Origin: CAVOGJ01 sp963700865 | GTDB taxonomy: Bacteria; Planctomycetota; Planctomycetia; Pirellulales; Pirellulaceae | Reading direction: 5' to 3' | Length of the DNA stretch: 64,000 nt | NCBI GenBank assembly: GCA_963700865.1 | Contig: CAVOZC010000009.1 | Span: forward strand, 1 to 64,000 | In this document: positions 42,104 through 50,504 of the stretch, one piece after another | How positions within the stretch are numbered: the stretch's first letter is position 1 | Layout: each line of letters begins with the position of its first letter | Notes under the pieces: generated by a model | Databases searched by the model: none | The model's input: only the letters and a program-made list of their open reading frames with translations | What the model was told of the DNA's origin: nothing | Made by a program: the position numbers and the translations under genes

Positions 42104-42397
42104 ATGGTTGCTGTGCGGAAAGAGCGTTCGAACAGTCAAGTGGCAATCCGAGAAAAGCTCGATGGAGTCGAATTCGAGGAGGCCGTTTCCACCGCCGTGA
42201 TGATCCTGTTTCGCTTTTCCCATCGGGCGAAAGGCGCCAAGGCGCTTTGGTCGAAAAGTCACTCGGTTTGGCTTGGCCGCTCCACGTTTATGCACTGGAG
42301 CCTGAATGACGAGTTCGATGTCCCGTATTGCGTGTCGAAGGCGAGAAACGCACCCGCAACCGGCAGAAACTGCTGGAACAAGTCCAGCAGGAGTTAA
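42104..42397 (+). CDS. Possible hypothetical gene, perhaps broken
   Basis: 97 aa, MVAVRKERSN to NKSSRS. GGAGGG sits five bases before the ATG, a strong ribosome site. The end looks unnatural; in another frame the DNA continues VEGEKRTRNRQKLLEQVQQELT and ends LPKRSPGGWLPLP at a TGA near 42470, which reads like true protein. A frame break near 42335 is therefore likely and the intact product would be about 120 residues. I do not recognise a family. Confidence 0.35.
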   Translation: MVAVRKERSNSQVAIREKLDGVEFEEAVSTAVMILFRFSHRAKGAKALWSKSHSVWLGRSTFMHWSLNDEFDVPYCVSKARNAPATGRNCWNKSSRS

Positions 42398-42484
42398 CGA
42401 CGCATTTTGCCGACCGTCTGGCCAAGTTGCCGAAGCGCAGTCCCGGTGGATGGCTGCCGTTGCCGTGAGCCGTTCTTCGACGGT

Positions 42485-42520
42485 TGCGGTTGCCACGCGC
42501 GCGTCGCCGAGGTCGCCAGA
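42485..42520. repeat. Palindromic dispersed repeat, copy 2 (degenerate)
   Basis: GCGGTTGCC and, 12 bases on, GCCGAGGTCGC followed by CAGA, matching the right arm of copy 1 with one change. The left arm is weaker. Confidence 0.45.
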
Positions 42521-42742
42521 CCTCGTCCTGACCCACCGTTCACGCGCGTCGTTGAGCCGTCAGCCAGAAGAAATCGCGGGGAAAAACCGCGATCGGTGGA
42601 AAGTGGCTGCCGCGATTTCCGGCGGCCTGCGCGTGTACGCCGCCGAAGAATGCCGGTGCATAACGACGCGTGCTACGATCTTAGCGGCATTCTTCTCTGG
42701 CTAACGGTTAAACAAGAAAAAAGCGTGGGTAATGACAAACGC

Positions 42743-42757
42743 TTGCGAGTTCGGCAA
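42743..42757. repeat. Palindromic dispersed repeat, single arm
   Basis: TTGCGAGTTCGGC, identical to the left arm of copy 1. No matching right arm follows, so this is probably a broken copy. Confidence 0.45.
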
Positions 42758-42820
42758 TCGCGTCAGTAGGATCCCTCCCAACTCGTGCGAATTGGGATGC
42801 TGAATTCCTCCGTTGTGCGA

Positions 42821-43486
42821 TTAGGAGTCACGGCCAGAGCGGAAGCGTTTGCCATACTTGGCCCGGGTGTACGACAGGCACGCGATCACCATCAAGGCCC
42901 AAGACGAGGGTTCCGGGATGACGGTCACGATCGTCTCGCCCGTAACGATCGTTCCACCGTCGGCTGCACCGAACGCCGCGAACGGCGAGTTGGGCCCGGA
43001 CGTGAAGAATCGAAACGCGTCGTATGGTGTGCCTGCTTGCAGCACGGCGAGGGGCTGGTTCGCGTCGGCACCCGCTTCGGATAACCAGTAGAACGCCACC
43101 GAGTCGCTGGTGCCCCATTGCCAGGAAGTGACGGCGGTATCGATGGCAAAGGAAGAGGGAGGAGTGGCACCGATGGGTCGAATGGAATCGAAGTTGAACC
43201 CCTGATCCCAACTCGTTCTCGAAATCAGAGCCGAGACCCAATGGTCGTTGGCCTCCAAGCCGTCAATGGATGCGATGCCGGAGACGGAAGTATCTTCGAT
43301 TGAGTCATTGCCGACGCCGAAGGCCCAAGTCGGTTCGGACGGCGTAATGATAAATGTACCCCGATAAGAACTGCCAGGACTGGACGGTGGTTCCAACACC
43401 TCCATGATAGTGGTTCCCATCGTACGGCCGGAGGTCAAGAACAACAAACATAAAGAGAGCAATAAGCATCTTCGCATGATCATCAT
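42821..43486 (-). CDS. PEP-CTERM sorted secreted protein
   Basis: 221 aa. Signal peptide MMIMRRCLLLSLCLLFLTSG, a beta-rich middle with many aromatic residues (WAFGVGNDSIEDTSVSG), then the sorting signal VIPEPSSWALMVIACLSY and a basic tail. The tail is longer and more basic than usual. AAGG lies five bases before the ATG at 43486, which decides the start over one at 43507. It is a candidate exosortase substrate like the protein at 31295, with which it shares no other sequence I can see. Confidence 0.8.
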   Translation of the reverse strand: MMIMRRCLLLSLCLLFLTSGRTMGTTIMEVLEPPSSPGSSYRGTFIITPSEPTWAFGVGNDSIEDTSVSGIASIDGLEANDHWVSALISRTSWDQGFNFDSIRPIGATPPSSFAIDTAVTSWQWGTSDSVAFYWLSEAGADANQPLAVLQAGTPYDAFRFFTSGPNSPFAAFGAADGGTIVTGETIVTVIPEPSSWALMVIACLSYTRAKYGKRFRSGRDS

Positions 43487-43934
43487 TAGCACCTTGGGAA
43501 TTCGCATTGGTGGAGGCTGGCAACCCGATCGTCTCAAGTCGATGACATGCATCCTAATCTCTCAGCTCAGCACCACAAGCCTCTTTGCTTTGTGGCCGCG
43601 AGTTGCCGGGCGAAGCGTCATCGCTCCAGCGGGCGAGAGGGGCCAGGTCCTATGTCAAGTCATTCCTCAATGGTCCCGCTCCGTATTTGAAACGGTCCAT
43701 GGTGCTCCATGGTGCAAGTGGGAGTTCTTTTTCAGGCAAGATGCGCGTCGCCGTCGCCGAAGTCGCCAGATTTTTTGGAATTTCGCCCGCGCTCCCTAGC
43801 TATCCAGACTCTTGCGAGTTCGGCTACCTCGTGATCCATCCTGTCGTCGCTGAAGTCGCCAAACGTTGGAGTTTCCCCCGCACGCTCCCTACCCATCCAA
43901 TTTTTTGCGAGTTTGGCGACGGGCGGTTTTGGCT
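43487..43934. other. Repeat-rich intergenic region
   Basis: About 450 bases between two minus-strand genes. The right 180 bases are a 93-bp tandem repeat built from the dispersed palindrome. Open frames here (for example 43585-43938) are by-products of the repeat. Confidence 0.6.
43753..43920. repeat. 93-bp tandem repeat containing the dispersed palindrome
   Basis: GTCGCCGAAGTCGCC at 43753 recurs as GTCGCTGAAGTCGCC at 43846; CCCGC...GCTCCCTA and TTGCGAGTT(C/T)GGC recur at the same 93-base offset (GCGAGTTCGGC 43814, GCGAGTTTGGC 43907). The first unit is complete, the second stops at about 43920. Within it GCGAGTTCGGC (43814-43824) and GCTGAAGTCGC (43849-43859) are inverted arms. Confidence 0.72.
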
Positions 43935-45158
43935 TTAACGCAACTGCTGACCGTCGTTCCGCGCGGCCTGCTGCCATGGGCGGCGTAATGTCTCGGTCGC
44001 GGCCCGCTCGGCCAGTAGCCGACTCACTTCCTCCCCATTCGGGAAACGACGCCCTAGAGGCATGATCTCGATCAAGGGCGCGTAAAAATCGCGCGTCACC
44101 TGATGCGTGTCGGGCTGGATGCTGAACACCACCACGGGCGCCCCGTCTGCCGGCGCCCCGTCCACGCCACCCGCCGCGTCGATCGCATAGGACCGCGAAA
44201 TGGTCAACAGGACGAATGAGCCGACATACGCCAGACAAAGCGCAAACGTCAAATCGACCGCCCGCCGCACGGTTGGTCCCCAGCGCAGCGGGTCCTTATG
44301 GTTCTCCGCACCGAGTGCCTGCGACTCACGCAGCACCTGTGTGTACTCGGCACCCAGAAAGATGACCGCAATCGCGTAGTAGCCCCACAGAAGGATCGCC
44401 ATCAGCGAACCGACCACTCCGTAAGCGCTCGTGTAACGCTGGCCAATCACGAAGGTGGCCAATAGCTGTCGGCCCAATTCCCACGTTGCCGCCGCGACCA
44501 ACCCACCGCGAAAGGCAAATGTCCAGGCCACGCGGACCTTGGGCAGAAAGCGATAGATATGGGCGAACACGACGGCGTTCAGGCAAATTCCCAACACGGT
44601 CTGAGCTGTCCACCAGAGCCACGTCAGGTCCTCGATGCGTTGCGGGAACAGCACCCGCAGCGTGTCGAGCGCGATTTCCGCGAGAAAGACGCCGATGATG
44701 GCTACCGCCAAACCGGTGATCATCGCAAACGCCCGCAGGCGACTGGTCACGATCGTGAACCCGGTTTGCCAGAATGATTCGATGTGCCTCGGTCCGGTCG
44801 CCCAAATACGATCAAAGGCCCGCTCGAACTGGGTAAAGATGGCCAGCGCGGCGAGCAGTAACATGGCGGCCCCCACCGGTCCCCCGAAGCCGGCATTGTC
44901 CTTGACTTGCGACAGGACCATCTCGATCTGATCTCGTAACGCGGGCGACAGCTGATGGCCGATCGCGCTGAGCACATAGTCATGCGCGTCGTGGCCAGCG
45001 TGTGTCCATTTCAGAAACAGACCGAGTCCCGAAATCAGTAGCAGCAGCGCGGGGAACAAAGAGATCGCACCATAGTAGGCCACCGAGGCGGCCAGCATGG
45101 ACACGTCATCGCGGTTCCAACGGTCGACGACACGGCGAATGATCTCCCAACCGCTCAT
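43935..45158 (-). CDS. YihY/BrkB family inner-membrane protein
   Basis: 407 aa. It has about six membrane helices in the YihY pattern: DDVSMLAASVAYYGAISLFPALLLLIS near the N-terminus, GPVGAAMLLLAALAIFTQFERAFDRIW, and YTSAYGVVGSLMAILLWGYYAIAVIFLGAEYTQV near 300. The C-terminal 110 residues include a further helix (RAVDLTFALCLAYVGSFVLLTIS) and a soluble tail. The function of the family is not settled. ATG 45158 is preferred because the upstream frame is unlike protein. Divergent from the xylulokinase gene over 216 bases. Confidence 0.86.
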   Translation of the reverse strand: MSGWEIIRRVVDRWNRDDVSMLAASVAYYGAISLFPALLLLISGLGLFLKWTHAGHDAHDYVLSAIGHQLSPALRDQIEMVLSQVKDNAGFGGPVGAAMLLLAALAIFTQFERAFDRIWATGPRHIESFWQTGFTIVTSRLRAFAMITGLAVAIIGVFLAEIALDTLRVLFPQRIEDLTWLWWTAQTVLGICLNAVVFAHIYRFLPKVRVAWTFAFRGGLVAAATWELGRQLLATFVIGQRYTSAYGVVGSLMAILLWGYYAIAVIFLGAEYTQVLRESQALGAENHKDPLRWGPTVRRAVDLTFALCLAYVGSFVLLTISRSYAIDAAGGVDGAPADGAPVVVFSIQPDTHQVTRDFYAPLIEIMPLGRRFPNGEEVSRLLAERAATETLRRPWQQAARNDGQQLR

Positions 45159-45374
45159 GGTCCACGGAACCTGGTTTGCCTGCGGAACGCTGCCGGCGGC
45201 AATCCGCGCCGCCCTTCCTTGACATGGTGGCTCATTGCCAAGACGCGAGCAAGTCGATGTTTTTGGCGCTTGCAAATGGCCGTTTCACTCCGGGTGGCAA
45301 CCGCGACTTGTGCCAGATACGATCGAAGGGGGCTAGCAGTCGCGACCTCACGTTTCTCGAAATGAGCACCGATC

Positions 45375-46901
45375 ATGGTTCAAGGATATCTCGGCGTCGA
45401 CGTGGGCACCCAAGGGCTGTCGGTCATCTTCACCGACGGCGACATGCGACTCGTGGCCAGCGGCTCGGCACCCTATGACATGGTCAAGGGACTTGGCGAC
45501 GCTTGTTATGAACAGGCCCCCGCGGATTGGGAAGCGGCATTGCGGGCGGCCATGGACGCTTTACGGCAGCAGATCGGTCCGCATCCGTGGGAAGTGCTGG
45601 CGATCGGGATCTCCGGGCAGATGCATGGGGAGGTCGTCGCCGCGAAAAACGGAGCGGTGCTGGGTACGGCTCGGCTGTGGTGTGACGGTCGGAACGCGGC
45701 CGAGTCGACGGAGCTTACGGAGCGTTTGCGTATCAAAATGCCCAAACGCCTGACGGCCGTTCGCTGGCTCGCGACCTGCCGCCAAGATGCGGCTCGTCGG
45801 GCCCAGGCAGCCCAGCTGACCACGCCCGCGGGTTGGCTAAGTCACCGATTGACCGGCGCCTGGACGCTGGGTGTGGGGGATGCAGCGGGTATGTTTCCGA
45901 TCGACCCCACGACGCTCGACTACGATCGCGTGCGACTTGCTGAGTTCGATCGTATCGTCGCGGATGATTCGGCGCCTCGGTTGGCCGATTTGCTGCCGAC
46001 CGTACGTTGTGCCGGCCAGGATGGGGGACAATTGAACGCGTCGGCCGCAGAGTGGCTGGGTTTGACCGCCGGCATACCCGTGGCACCGGCCGAAGGGGAC
46101 CAGCCAGCAGCGCTGGCCGGGTCGCTTATCGGACGCGCCGGCATGGTTTCGATGAGTTTCGGCACGTCGGTCTGCGCGAATTTCATCGGCGATCGACCGT
46201 TTCAAGGCATTGACCCGGCCGTGGATCATTTTTGCGCCGCCGATGGCAAACCGATCAACATGGTCTGTTTGCGGAACGGAACGACATTCATGAATGCCAT
46301 GGTAAAAATGTTCGACGGACTTGATGGTGCAAGCGATCCGTTTGCCATCGTGATCCCGCGACTGCTGGCCGTAGAGCCCGAATGTGGTGGACTGCTCGCC
46401 TTGCCCTTCATGGATGACGAACCGGGGCTCGGCGTCAGCCGAGGCGGCACCGGCATCTTGGTAGGACTAAACGGCTTGACGGCCTCCGCGGGCCATGTCG
46501 CCAAGGCGGCTCTGCTGGCGACGATTTTCAATTTGAGGCTGGGTTGCGAATCGCTCGACCGTCAAGGATATCCGCGAAGCGAGATCATCCTCACGGGCGG
46601 ACTGACCAAGACGCCCGAGTTGGCACAGATCATTGCGGATTGCTTCGCCACGGATGTCACGGTACTGGCCAGCGCCCAGGAAGGGACCGCCTGGGGTGCG
46701 GCGTTGCTCGCCAAGTATCGATATGCGCAATCACTCGGTCAGGCGGAGGATTGGACGTCATTTCTGGAGCGGCAATCGGCGGGGGAACGCCGCGTCTTTC
46801 GGCCGCGGGAGACCCTCGTCGGGAGATATGCCCAAGTTTATCGGCGCTATCTGCGGCTGATGCGGATGCACGGCCAACTTGCGAGCTGTTTGGACGCTTG
46901 A
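45375..46901 (+). CDS. xylB: FGGY-family carbohydrate kinase, xylulokinase-like
   Basis: 508 aa. It phosphorylates a sugar, most likely D-xylulose, to feed the pentose phosphate pathway. YLGVDVGTQGLSVIFTDGD is the phosphate-1 loop; GISGQMHGEVV and LWCDGRNAAES are typical of xylulokinases; SFGTSVCANF and EIILTGGLTKTPELAQIIADCF complete the ATPase fold; EGTAWGAALLA lies near the end. Length is normal. No xylose isomerase is in the window, so the exact substrate is not proven. The next gene on the other strand converges, 16 bases between stops. Confidence 0.87.
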   Translation: MVQGYLGVDVGTQGLSVIFTDGDMRLVASGSAPYDMVKGLGDACYEQAPADWEAALRAAMDALRQQIGPHPWEVLAIGISGQMHGEVVAAKNGAVLGTARLWCDGRNAAESTELTERLRIKMPKRLTAVRWLATCRQDAARRAQAAQLTTPAGWLSHRLTGAWTLGVGDAAGMFPIDPTTLDYDRVRLAEFDRIVADDSAPRLADLLPTVRCAGQDGGQLNASAAEWLGLTAGIPVAPAEGDQPAALAGSLIGRAGMVSMSFGTSVCANFIGDRPFQGIDPAVDHFCAADGKPINMVCLRNGTTFMNAMVKMFDGLDGASDPFAIVIPRLLAVEPECGGLLALPFMDDEPGLGVSRGGTGILVGLNGLTASAGHVAKAALLATIFNLRLGCESLDRQGYPRSEIILTGGLTKTPELAQIIADCFATDVTVLASAQEGTAWGAALLAKYRYAQSLGQAEDWTSFLERQSAGERRVFRPRETLVGRYAQVYRRYLRLMRMHGQLASCLDA

Positions 46902-46917
46902 ACGACGTCCGGGTGAC

Positions 46918-47661
46918 TCACCGATGTGATGAGGCGGTGCCGCTCAATGCGCCATGCGGCGCATAGTAGCGCGCCAGTTGACTTGGCGGCACACCCAGGG
47001 ACCAGGCGGCCACCATCAACCAGTTTCGAGCGGTTTGCCGAAAGACCCCGTTTTCTTTCCAACGTCGGGCGCTGACCTGCAAAGGCCCGTCGAGTAACTG
47101 CGGCCGGAGATATCGGCGGATGCGCCACATGAGGTCCACATCTTCCATGATCGGCAGCTCTGCGAAGCGGCCGACCGACTCAAACAGTTCTCGGTCCAAA
47201 AAAATCCCCTGATCGCCATAAGGCAGGCCCATCCGTGCCCGCAGAGCGTTGCCCTGTTCGATCCAGCGAAAGACAGACCGGGGGTCGTCAATCCGTTGCC
47301 GAAAGGCGCCACAGAGATGTCGATTCTCACCATGGCGGGGGCGTTCGAGCAGCTGCACGACTTGTGCCAGGCAATTCGGGTGCAGCCGACAATCGGCGTG
47401 CAAAAACAGCAAAATCTCGCCGCGGGCAGCAGCGGCCCCGGCATTCAGCTGGATGGCTCGGCCGGGTCGCGTACCCAGCACTGTCGCTGCCAGGTCTTTG
47501 GCCTGTCGCACCGTATCATCGTGGCTGCCTCCATCCACGACGATGACTTCCCGTGGTCTCGACATCCAGGCGGCACGCAGACAAGCCGCGATTTCGGCGG
47601 ATTCATTCAGGGTGGGAATAATAACGGAGATGTCCGCCACCGTGTCACGAGCCCGTCGCAT
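46918..47661 (-). CDS. Family 2 glycosyltransferase (TIGR04283-like)
   Basis: 247 aa. GT-A fold: DISVIIPTLNESAEIAACL at the start, EVIVVDGGSHDDTV, RAIQLNAGAAAARGEILLFLHADCRL with the metal-binding DxD-like element, and GDQGIFLDRELFESVGRF plus MEDVDLMWRIRR for the acceptor side. No membrane helices except a possible one near WLMVAAWSLGV. Substrate unknown; the family is often found near genes for hopanoid or surface glycans. GGAAGGA sits about 11 bases before the ATG at 47661. Confidence 0.87.
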   Translation of the reverse strand: MRRARDTVADISVIIPTLNESAEIAACLRAAWMSRPREVIVVDGGSHDDTVRQAKDLAATVLGTRPGRAIQLNAGAAAARGEILLFLHADCRLHPNCLAQVVQLLERPRHGENRHLCGAFRQRIDDPRSVFRWIEQGNALRARMGLPYGDQGIFLDRELFESVGRFAELPIMEDVDLMWRIRRYLRPQLLDGPLQVSARRWKENGVFRQTARNWLMVAAWSLGVPPSQLARYYAPHGALSGTASSHR

Positions 47662-47783
47662 CAATGGACGTCCTTCCGGGGAGCACGCTCGACGAGAGCG
47701 TTCGTGGGGATTACAAAAAGGCAAAAAGGCGTATCATAGTCAGTGGATGGTAGCTGAACACGGGACCAATTTACGGAACAGTC

Positions 47784-48377
47784 ATGTCCAATCAGAAACG
47801 TATCCTGATGCTTGTTGGTGATTTCGTCGAAGACTACGAAGCCATGGTGCCCTTGCAGATGATGCAGATGGTCGGACATGAGGTGAGTGCCGTCTGTCCG
47901 GGCAAGCGGGCTGGGGACACCGTGGTCACGGCCGTACATGATTTTGAGGGGCAACAGACATACAGCGAAAAACCGGGCCATCGTTTTCGCGTGACGGCGG
48001 ATTTTGACCAGATCGTGGCTCAGGAATACGACGCGCTGGTCATCCCCGGCGGACGGGCGCCGGAGTATCTGCGGATGAATCAGCTTGTTTTGGAGTTGGT
48101 GCGACATTTCGCGGAAACGGGCAAGCCGATTGCCGCCGTATGCCATGGGGCGCAGCTGCTGTCCGCGGCGGGCGTGCTCGCCGGGCGGAAATGCAGCGCC
48201 TATCCGGCCGTGGCCGCCGAGGTCCGTTTGGCGGGTGGCGAGTATATCGAGGCCAGTCCCACGTTCGACAATGTACATGTCGACGGCAACCTGGTCACGG
48301 CGCCTGCCTGGCCGGCGCATCCCGCCTGGATGCGTGCGTTCTTTCAGTTATTGGGGACTCCCGTGAATTTGTCTTGA
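47784..48377 (+). CDS. DJ-1/PfpI family protein
   Basis: 197 aa. The flavodoxin-like fold with the nucleophile elbow AVCHGAQLL (Cys near residue 120) and the preceding VIPGGRAPEYLR identify the PfpI/DJ-1 family. A conserved acidic residue near VEDYEAM should contact the cysteine. Members include peptidases, glyoxalases and deglycases; the reaction is not clear here. Divergent from the GT2 gene over about 120 bases. Confidence 0.9.
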   Translation: MSNQKRILMLVGDFVEDYEAMVPLQMMQMVGHEVSAVCPGKRAGDTVVTAVHDFEGQQTYSEKPGHRFRVTADFDQIVAQEYDALVIPGGRAPEYLRMNQLVLELVRHFAETGKPIAAVCHGAQLLSAAGVLAGRKCSAYPAVAAEVRLAGGEYIEASPTFDNVHVDGNLVTAPAWPAHPAWMRAFFQLLGTPVNLS

Positions 48378-48495
48378 AAAGCGGCTCTGCCGCGTGACGT
48401 TGTTGACGTTGCGATTGATTTACCCAGCGGGTGAGCAACGCTCCCGCCGGGCAATCGCTTCCGCAAGGAACGTGCTTGTGCGAAAGGAGGACACG

Positions 48496-49590
48496 ATGTC
48501 AGGACAAAGAAGGCGACGAGGATTCACGATTGTCGAATTGTTGGTGGTGATCGCCATCGTCGGCGTGCTGGCGGCAATGTTGCTGCCTGCCGTCAATCGA
48601 GCACGGGAAGCGGGGCGGCGATCCCAGTGTATCAGCCACATGCGTCAGGTCGCCTTGGCGGTGATCAACTACGAGGCGGCCCACGGCCGCTTTCCTCCCG
48701 CGGCCAAAACGTGGCCTCATCCGACGAGTGGCAGTCCGGCAAACATCGGCCATGGCATGTATTCGTACTTGCTCCCCTATTTCGAGGAGGGTGCCGTCTT
48801 TGATCAGCTGGATTTTGACAAACACTGGAAAGACACGACACCCAATGTCGACGGACCATCCAACGAATCGCTCACCCAGGGAATTCACCTGGCGGGCGTT
48901 GTGGTCTGCCCGTCGGCTCCCACATCGCGGCGTCATAAGTACACCGACGGTTCGTCCCCCTATGAGGACAATAGCATCAACCAGGTCGTCGACTATGCCC
49001 CCTGCGGCTTTCTGGACGCCAAGCGAATCACCATGAGCGTGGTGTCCGAGCGGCTGGTGACGAATCACATCGTCTCGATCCAGCCGTTATCCCGGCTGGT
49101 AACGGATGGCCTTATTTCCACGAACGGAAACGGGCGCGGATTACCCAGCGCCGAAGTCGACCCGCTGGCCGCGCAAAATAGGAAATGGTGGGGAATCATG
49201 CAGGTCCAGCGGGGAACCACGCCGCCCACGATTCGCACGGCGCATGTGCGGGACGGACTGTCGAATACGTTCCTGTTGTTCGAGACGGCCGGCAAACCGG
49301 ACCATCTGGCACGGGGACAACTGGTCCCGGCCGGGATCATGGGGGTCAATACGCTGGGCGACTTTCGCTGGGGATCACCGGACGTTCCGATCACGATCAA
49401 TGAAGCTTGTGAGGGCCAGATCATCAACTGCCACAATTGGGATGAGGTATATTCGTATCACACGGGCGGCTGTACGATTGCCTTTGCGGATGCCTCCGTT
49501 CGTCTGGTAAGCGATGGTGTCGACCCGGAGGCATTTGTGTCCCTGTTCACCATGGCGGGCGGCGACGCGGCAGATCGCTCCACACTCTAA
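48496..49590 (+). CDS. DUF1559 protein with prepilin-type N-terminus
   Basis: 364 aa. RRRRGFTIVELLVVIAIVGVLAAMLLPAV is a type IV prepilin-like cleavage and methylation site. The DUF1559 domain follows (REAGRRSQCISHMRQVALAVINYEAAHGRFP) and ends with the family HxGG-type element (SYHTGGCTIAFADASVRLVSDGVD). DUF1559 proteins exist in tens to hundreds per planctomycete genome and are thought to form pseudopilin-like structures. AAGGAGG lies six bases before the ATG at 48496, one of the best ribosome sites in the window. No obvious partner genes flank it. Confidence 0.95.
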   Translation: MSGQRRRRGFTIVELLVVIAIVGVLAAMLLPAVNRAREAGRRSQCISHMRQVALAVINYEAAHGRFPPAAKTWPHPTSGSPANIGHGMYSYLLPYFEEGAVFDQLDFDKHWKDTTPNVDGPSNESLTQGIHLAGVVVCPSAPTSRRHKYTDGSSPYEDNSINQVVDYAPCGFLDAKRITMSVVSERLVTNHIVSIQPLSRLVTDGLISTNGNGRGLPSAEVDPLAAQNRKWWGIMQVQRGTTPPTIRTAHVRDGLSNTFLLFETAGKPDHLARGQLVPAGIMGVNTLGDFRWGSPDVPITINEACEGQIINCHNWDEVYSYHTGGCTIAFADASVRLVSDGVDPEAFVSLFTMAGGDAADRSTL

Positions 49591-49719
49591 GGGATTCGGT
49601 GATCGGGATTGGCCGACCGGTCATGGGGTTCCGGAGTCTCCGCGCACGAGCCACGTCGCGCACCGGTTCCCAACTTGCCACGAGATGGTTACGATGTGGC
49701 TCAACTCCAGGAGCCTCAC

Positions 49720-50475
49720 GTGACCGACCATTCACTATCCAAACGCGACATCGTGGTGGCGGACGATCCCGCCGGGCTGTACGCCCTGGCAGCGGACGCC
49801 CTGATCGACCTTGCGAGACAATCGATCCAGCAGCACGATCGGTTTACGTTGGCGCTGAGTGGTGGTCAAACGCCACGAGGGTTGCACCGGGAGCTGCTGG
49901 CCGAGCACCGCCGTCGCGACGTGGATTGGACCAAGGTGGCCTTTTTTTGGGGTGACGAGCGGTCAGTGCCTCCGGACGACGAAGCCTCAAATTTTCGCAT
50001 GGCGAAAGAGACGCTCTTGAAACCGCTGGGGATTCAGAAAGAGCAGGTGCATCGCTTTCATACGGAAATCGGTGATTGGCCCGAATGTGCGGCGGCCTAC
50101 CAGCAGCGGTTGAGTAACGTATTTAGGGTTTCGCCCCCGGCATTTCCCGTGTTGGACCTGATCTTGCTGGGCATGGGAGACGACGGACACACGGCTTCCT
50201 TATTCCCCTTCACGGAAGCACTGCGCGAGAGAAAACGCTGGGTCGTCGCCAATCCGGTGCCGCAACTGCAGACGGAACGGCTGACCATGACGGCTCCTTG
50301 CATCAATGCCGCCCGAAATGTCTGGTTTCTGGTGGCCGGGCAAGCCAAGGCGGCTCGGCTGGCTCAGGTCCTGAACGGCCCCAGCGATCCGGACCGGCTG
50401 CCTTCCCAATTGATTCAGCCCGATCAGGGCCAGCTGCGCTGGTTTGCGGACCAAGCCGCAGTCAGCGAGTTGTAA
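49720..50475 (+). CDS. pgl: 6-phosphogluconolactonase
   Basis: 251 aa, GTG start with AGGAG seven bases upstream. It hydrolyses 6-phosphogluconolactone in the oxidative pentose phosphate route. Family marks: LALSGGQTPRGLHREL, FFWGDERSVPPDDEASNF, LDLILLGMGDDGHTASLFP with the catalytic His, and VWFLVAGQAKAARL. An in-frame start at 49609 would add 37 residues that do not look like protein. zwf is not in the window. Converges on the SDR gene. Confidence 0.93.
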   Translation: MTDHSLSKRDIVVADDPAGLYALAADALIDLARQSIQQHDRFTLALSGGQTPRGLHRELLAEHRRRDVDWTKVAFFWGDERSVPPDDEASNFRMAKETLLKPLGIQKEQVHRFHTEIGDWPECAAAYQQRLSNVFRVSPPAFPVLDLILLGMGDDGHTASLFPFTEALRERKRWVVANPVPQLQTERLTMTAPCINAARNVWFLVAGQAKAARLAQVLNGPSDPDRLPSQLIQPDQGQLRWFADQAAVSEL

Positions 50476-50504
50476 CATGGCGCCGGGGCACATCCACGGC
50501 TGAC

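Larger units (their letters stand above)
42398..42820. other. Repeat-bearing intergenic region
   Basis: About 420 bases before the second PEP-CTERM gene. Its left end may be the tail of the possible gene at 42104. It carries two degenerate copies of the dispersed palindrome at 42485-42520 and 42743-42757. Confidence 0.5.

Noticed and set aside
43753..43920. Tandem repeat considered as a short CRISPR array
   Set aside because: Only two units of 93 bases, no short identical repeats with unique spacers, and no cas genes nearby.
43585..43938. 117-codon frame across the repeats
   Set aside because: It is the translation of the tandem repeat and has no ribosome site.
49609..49719. Extended start for 6-phosphogluconolactonase
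   Set aside because: The added residues do not look like protein and the GTG at 49720 has a clear ribosome site.
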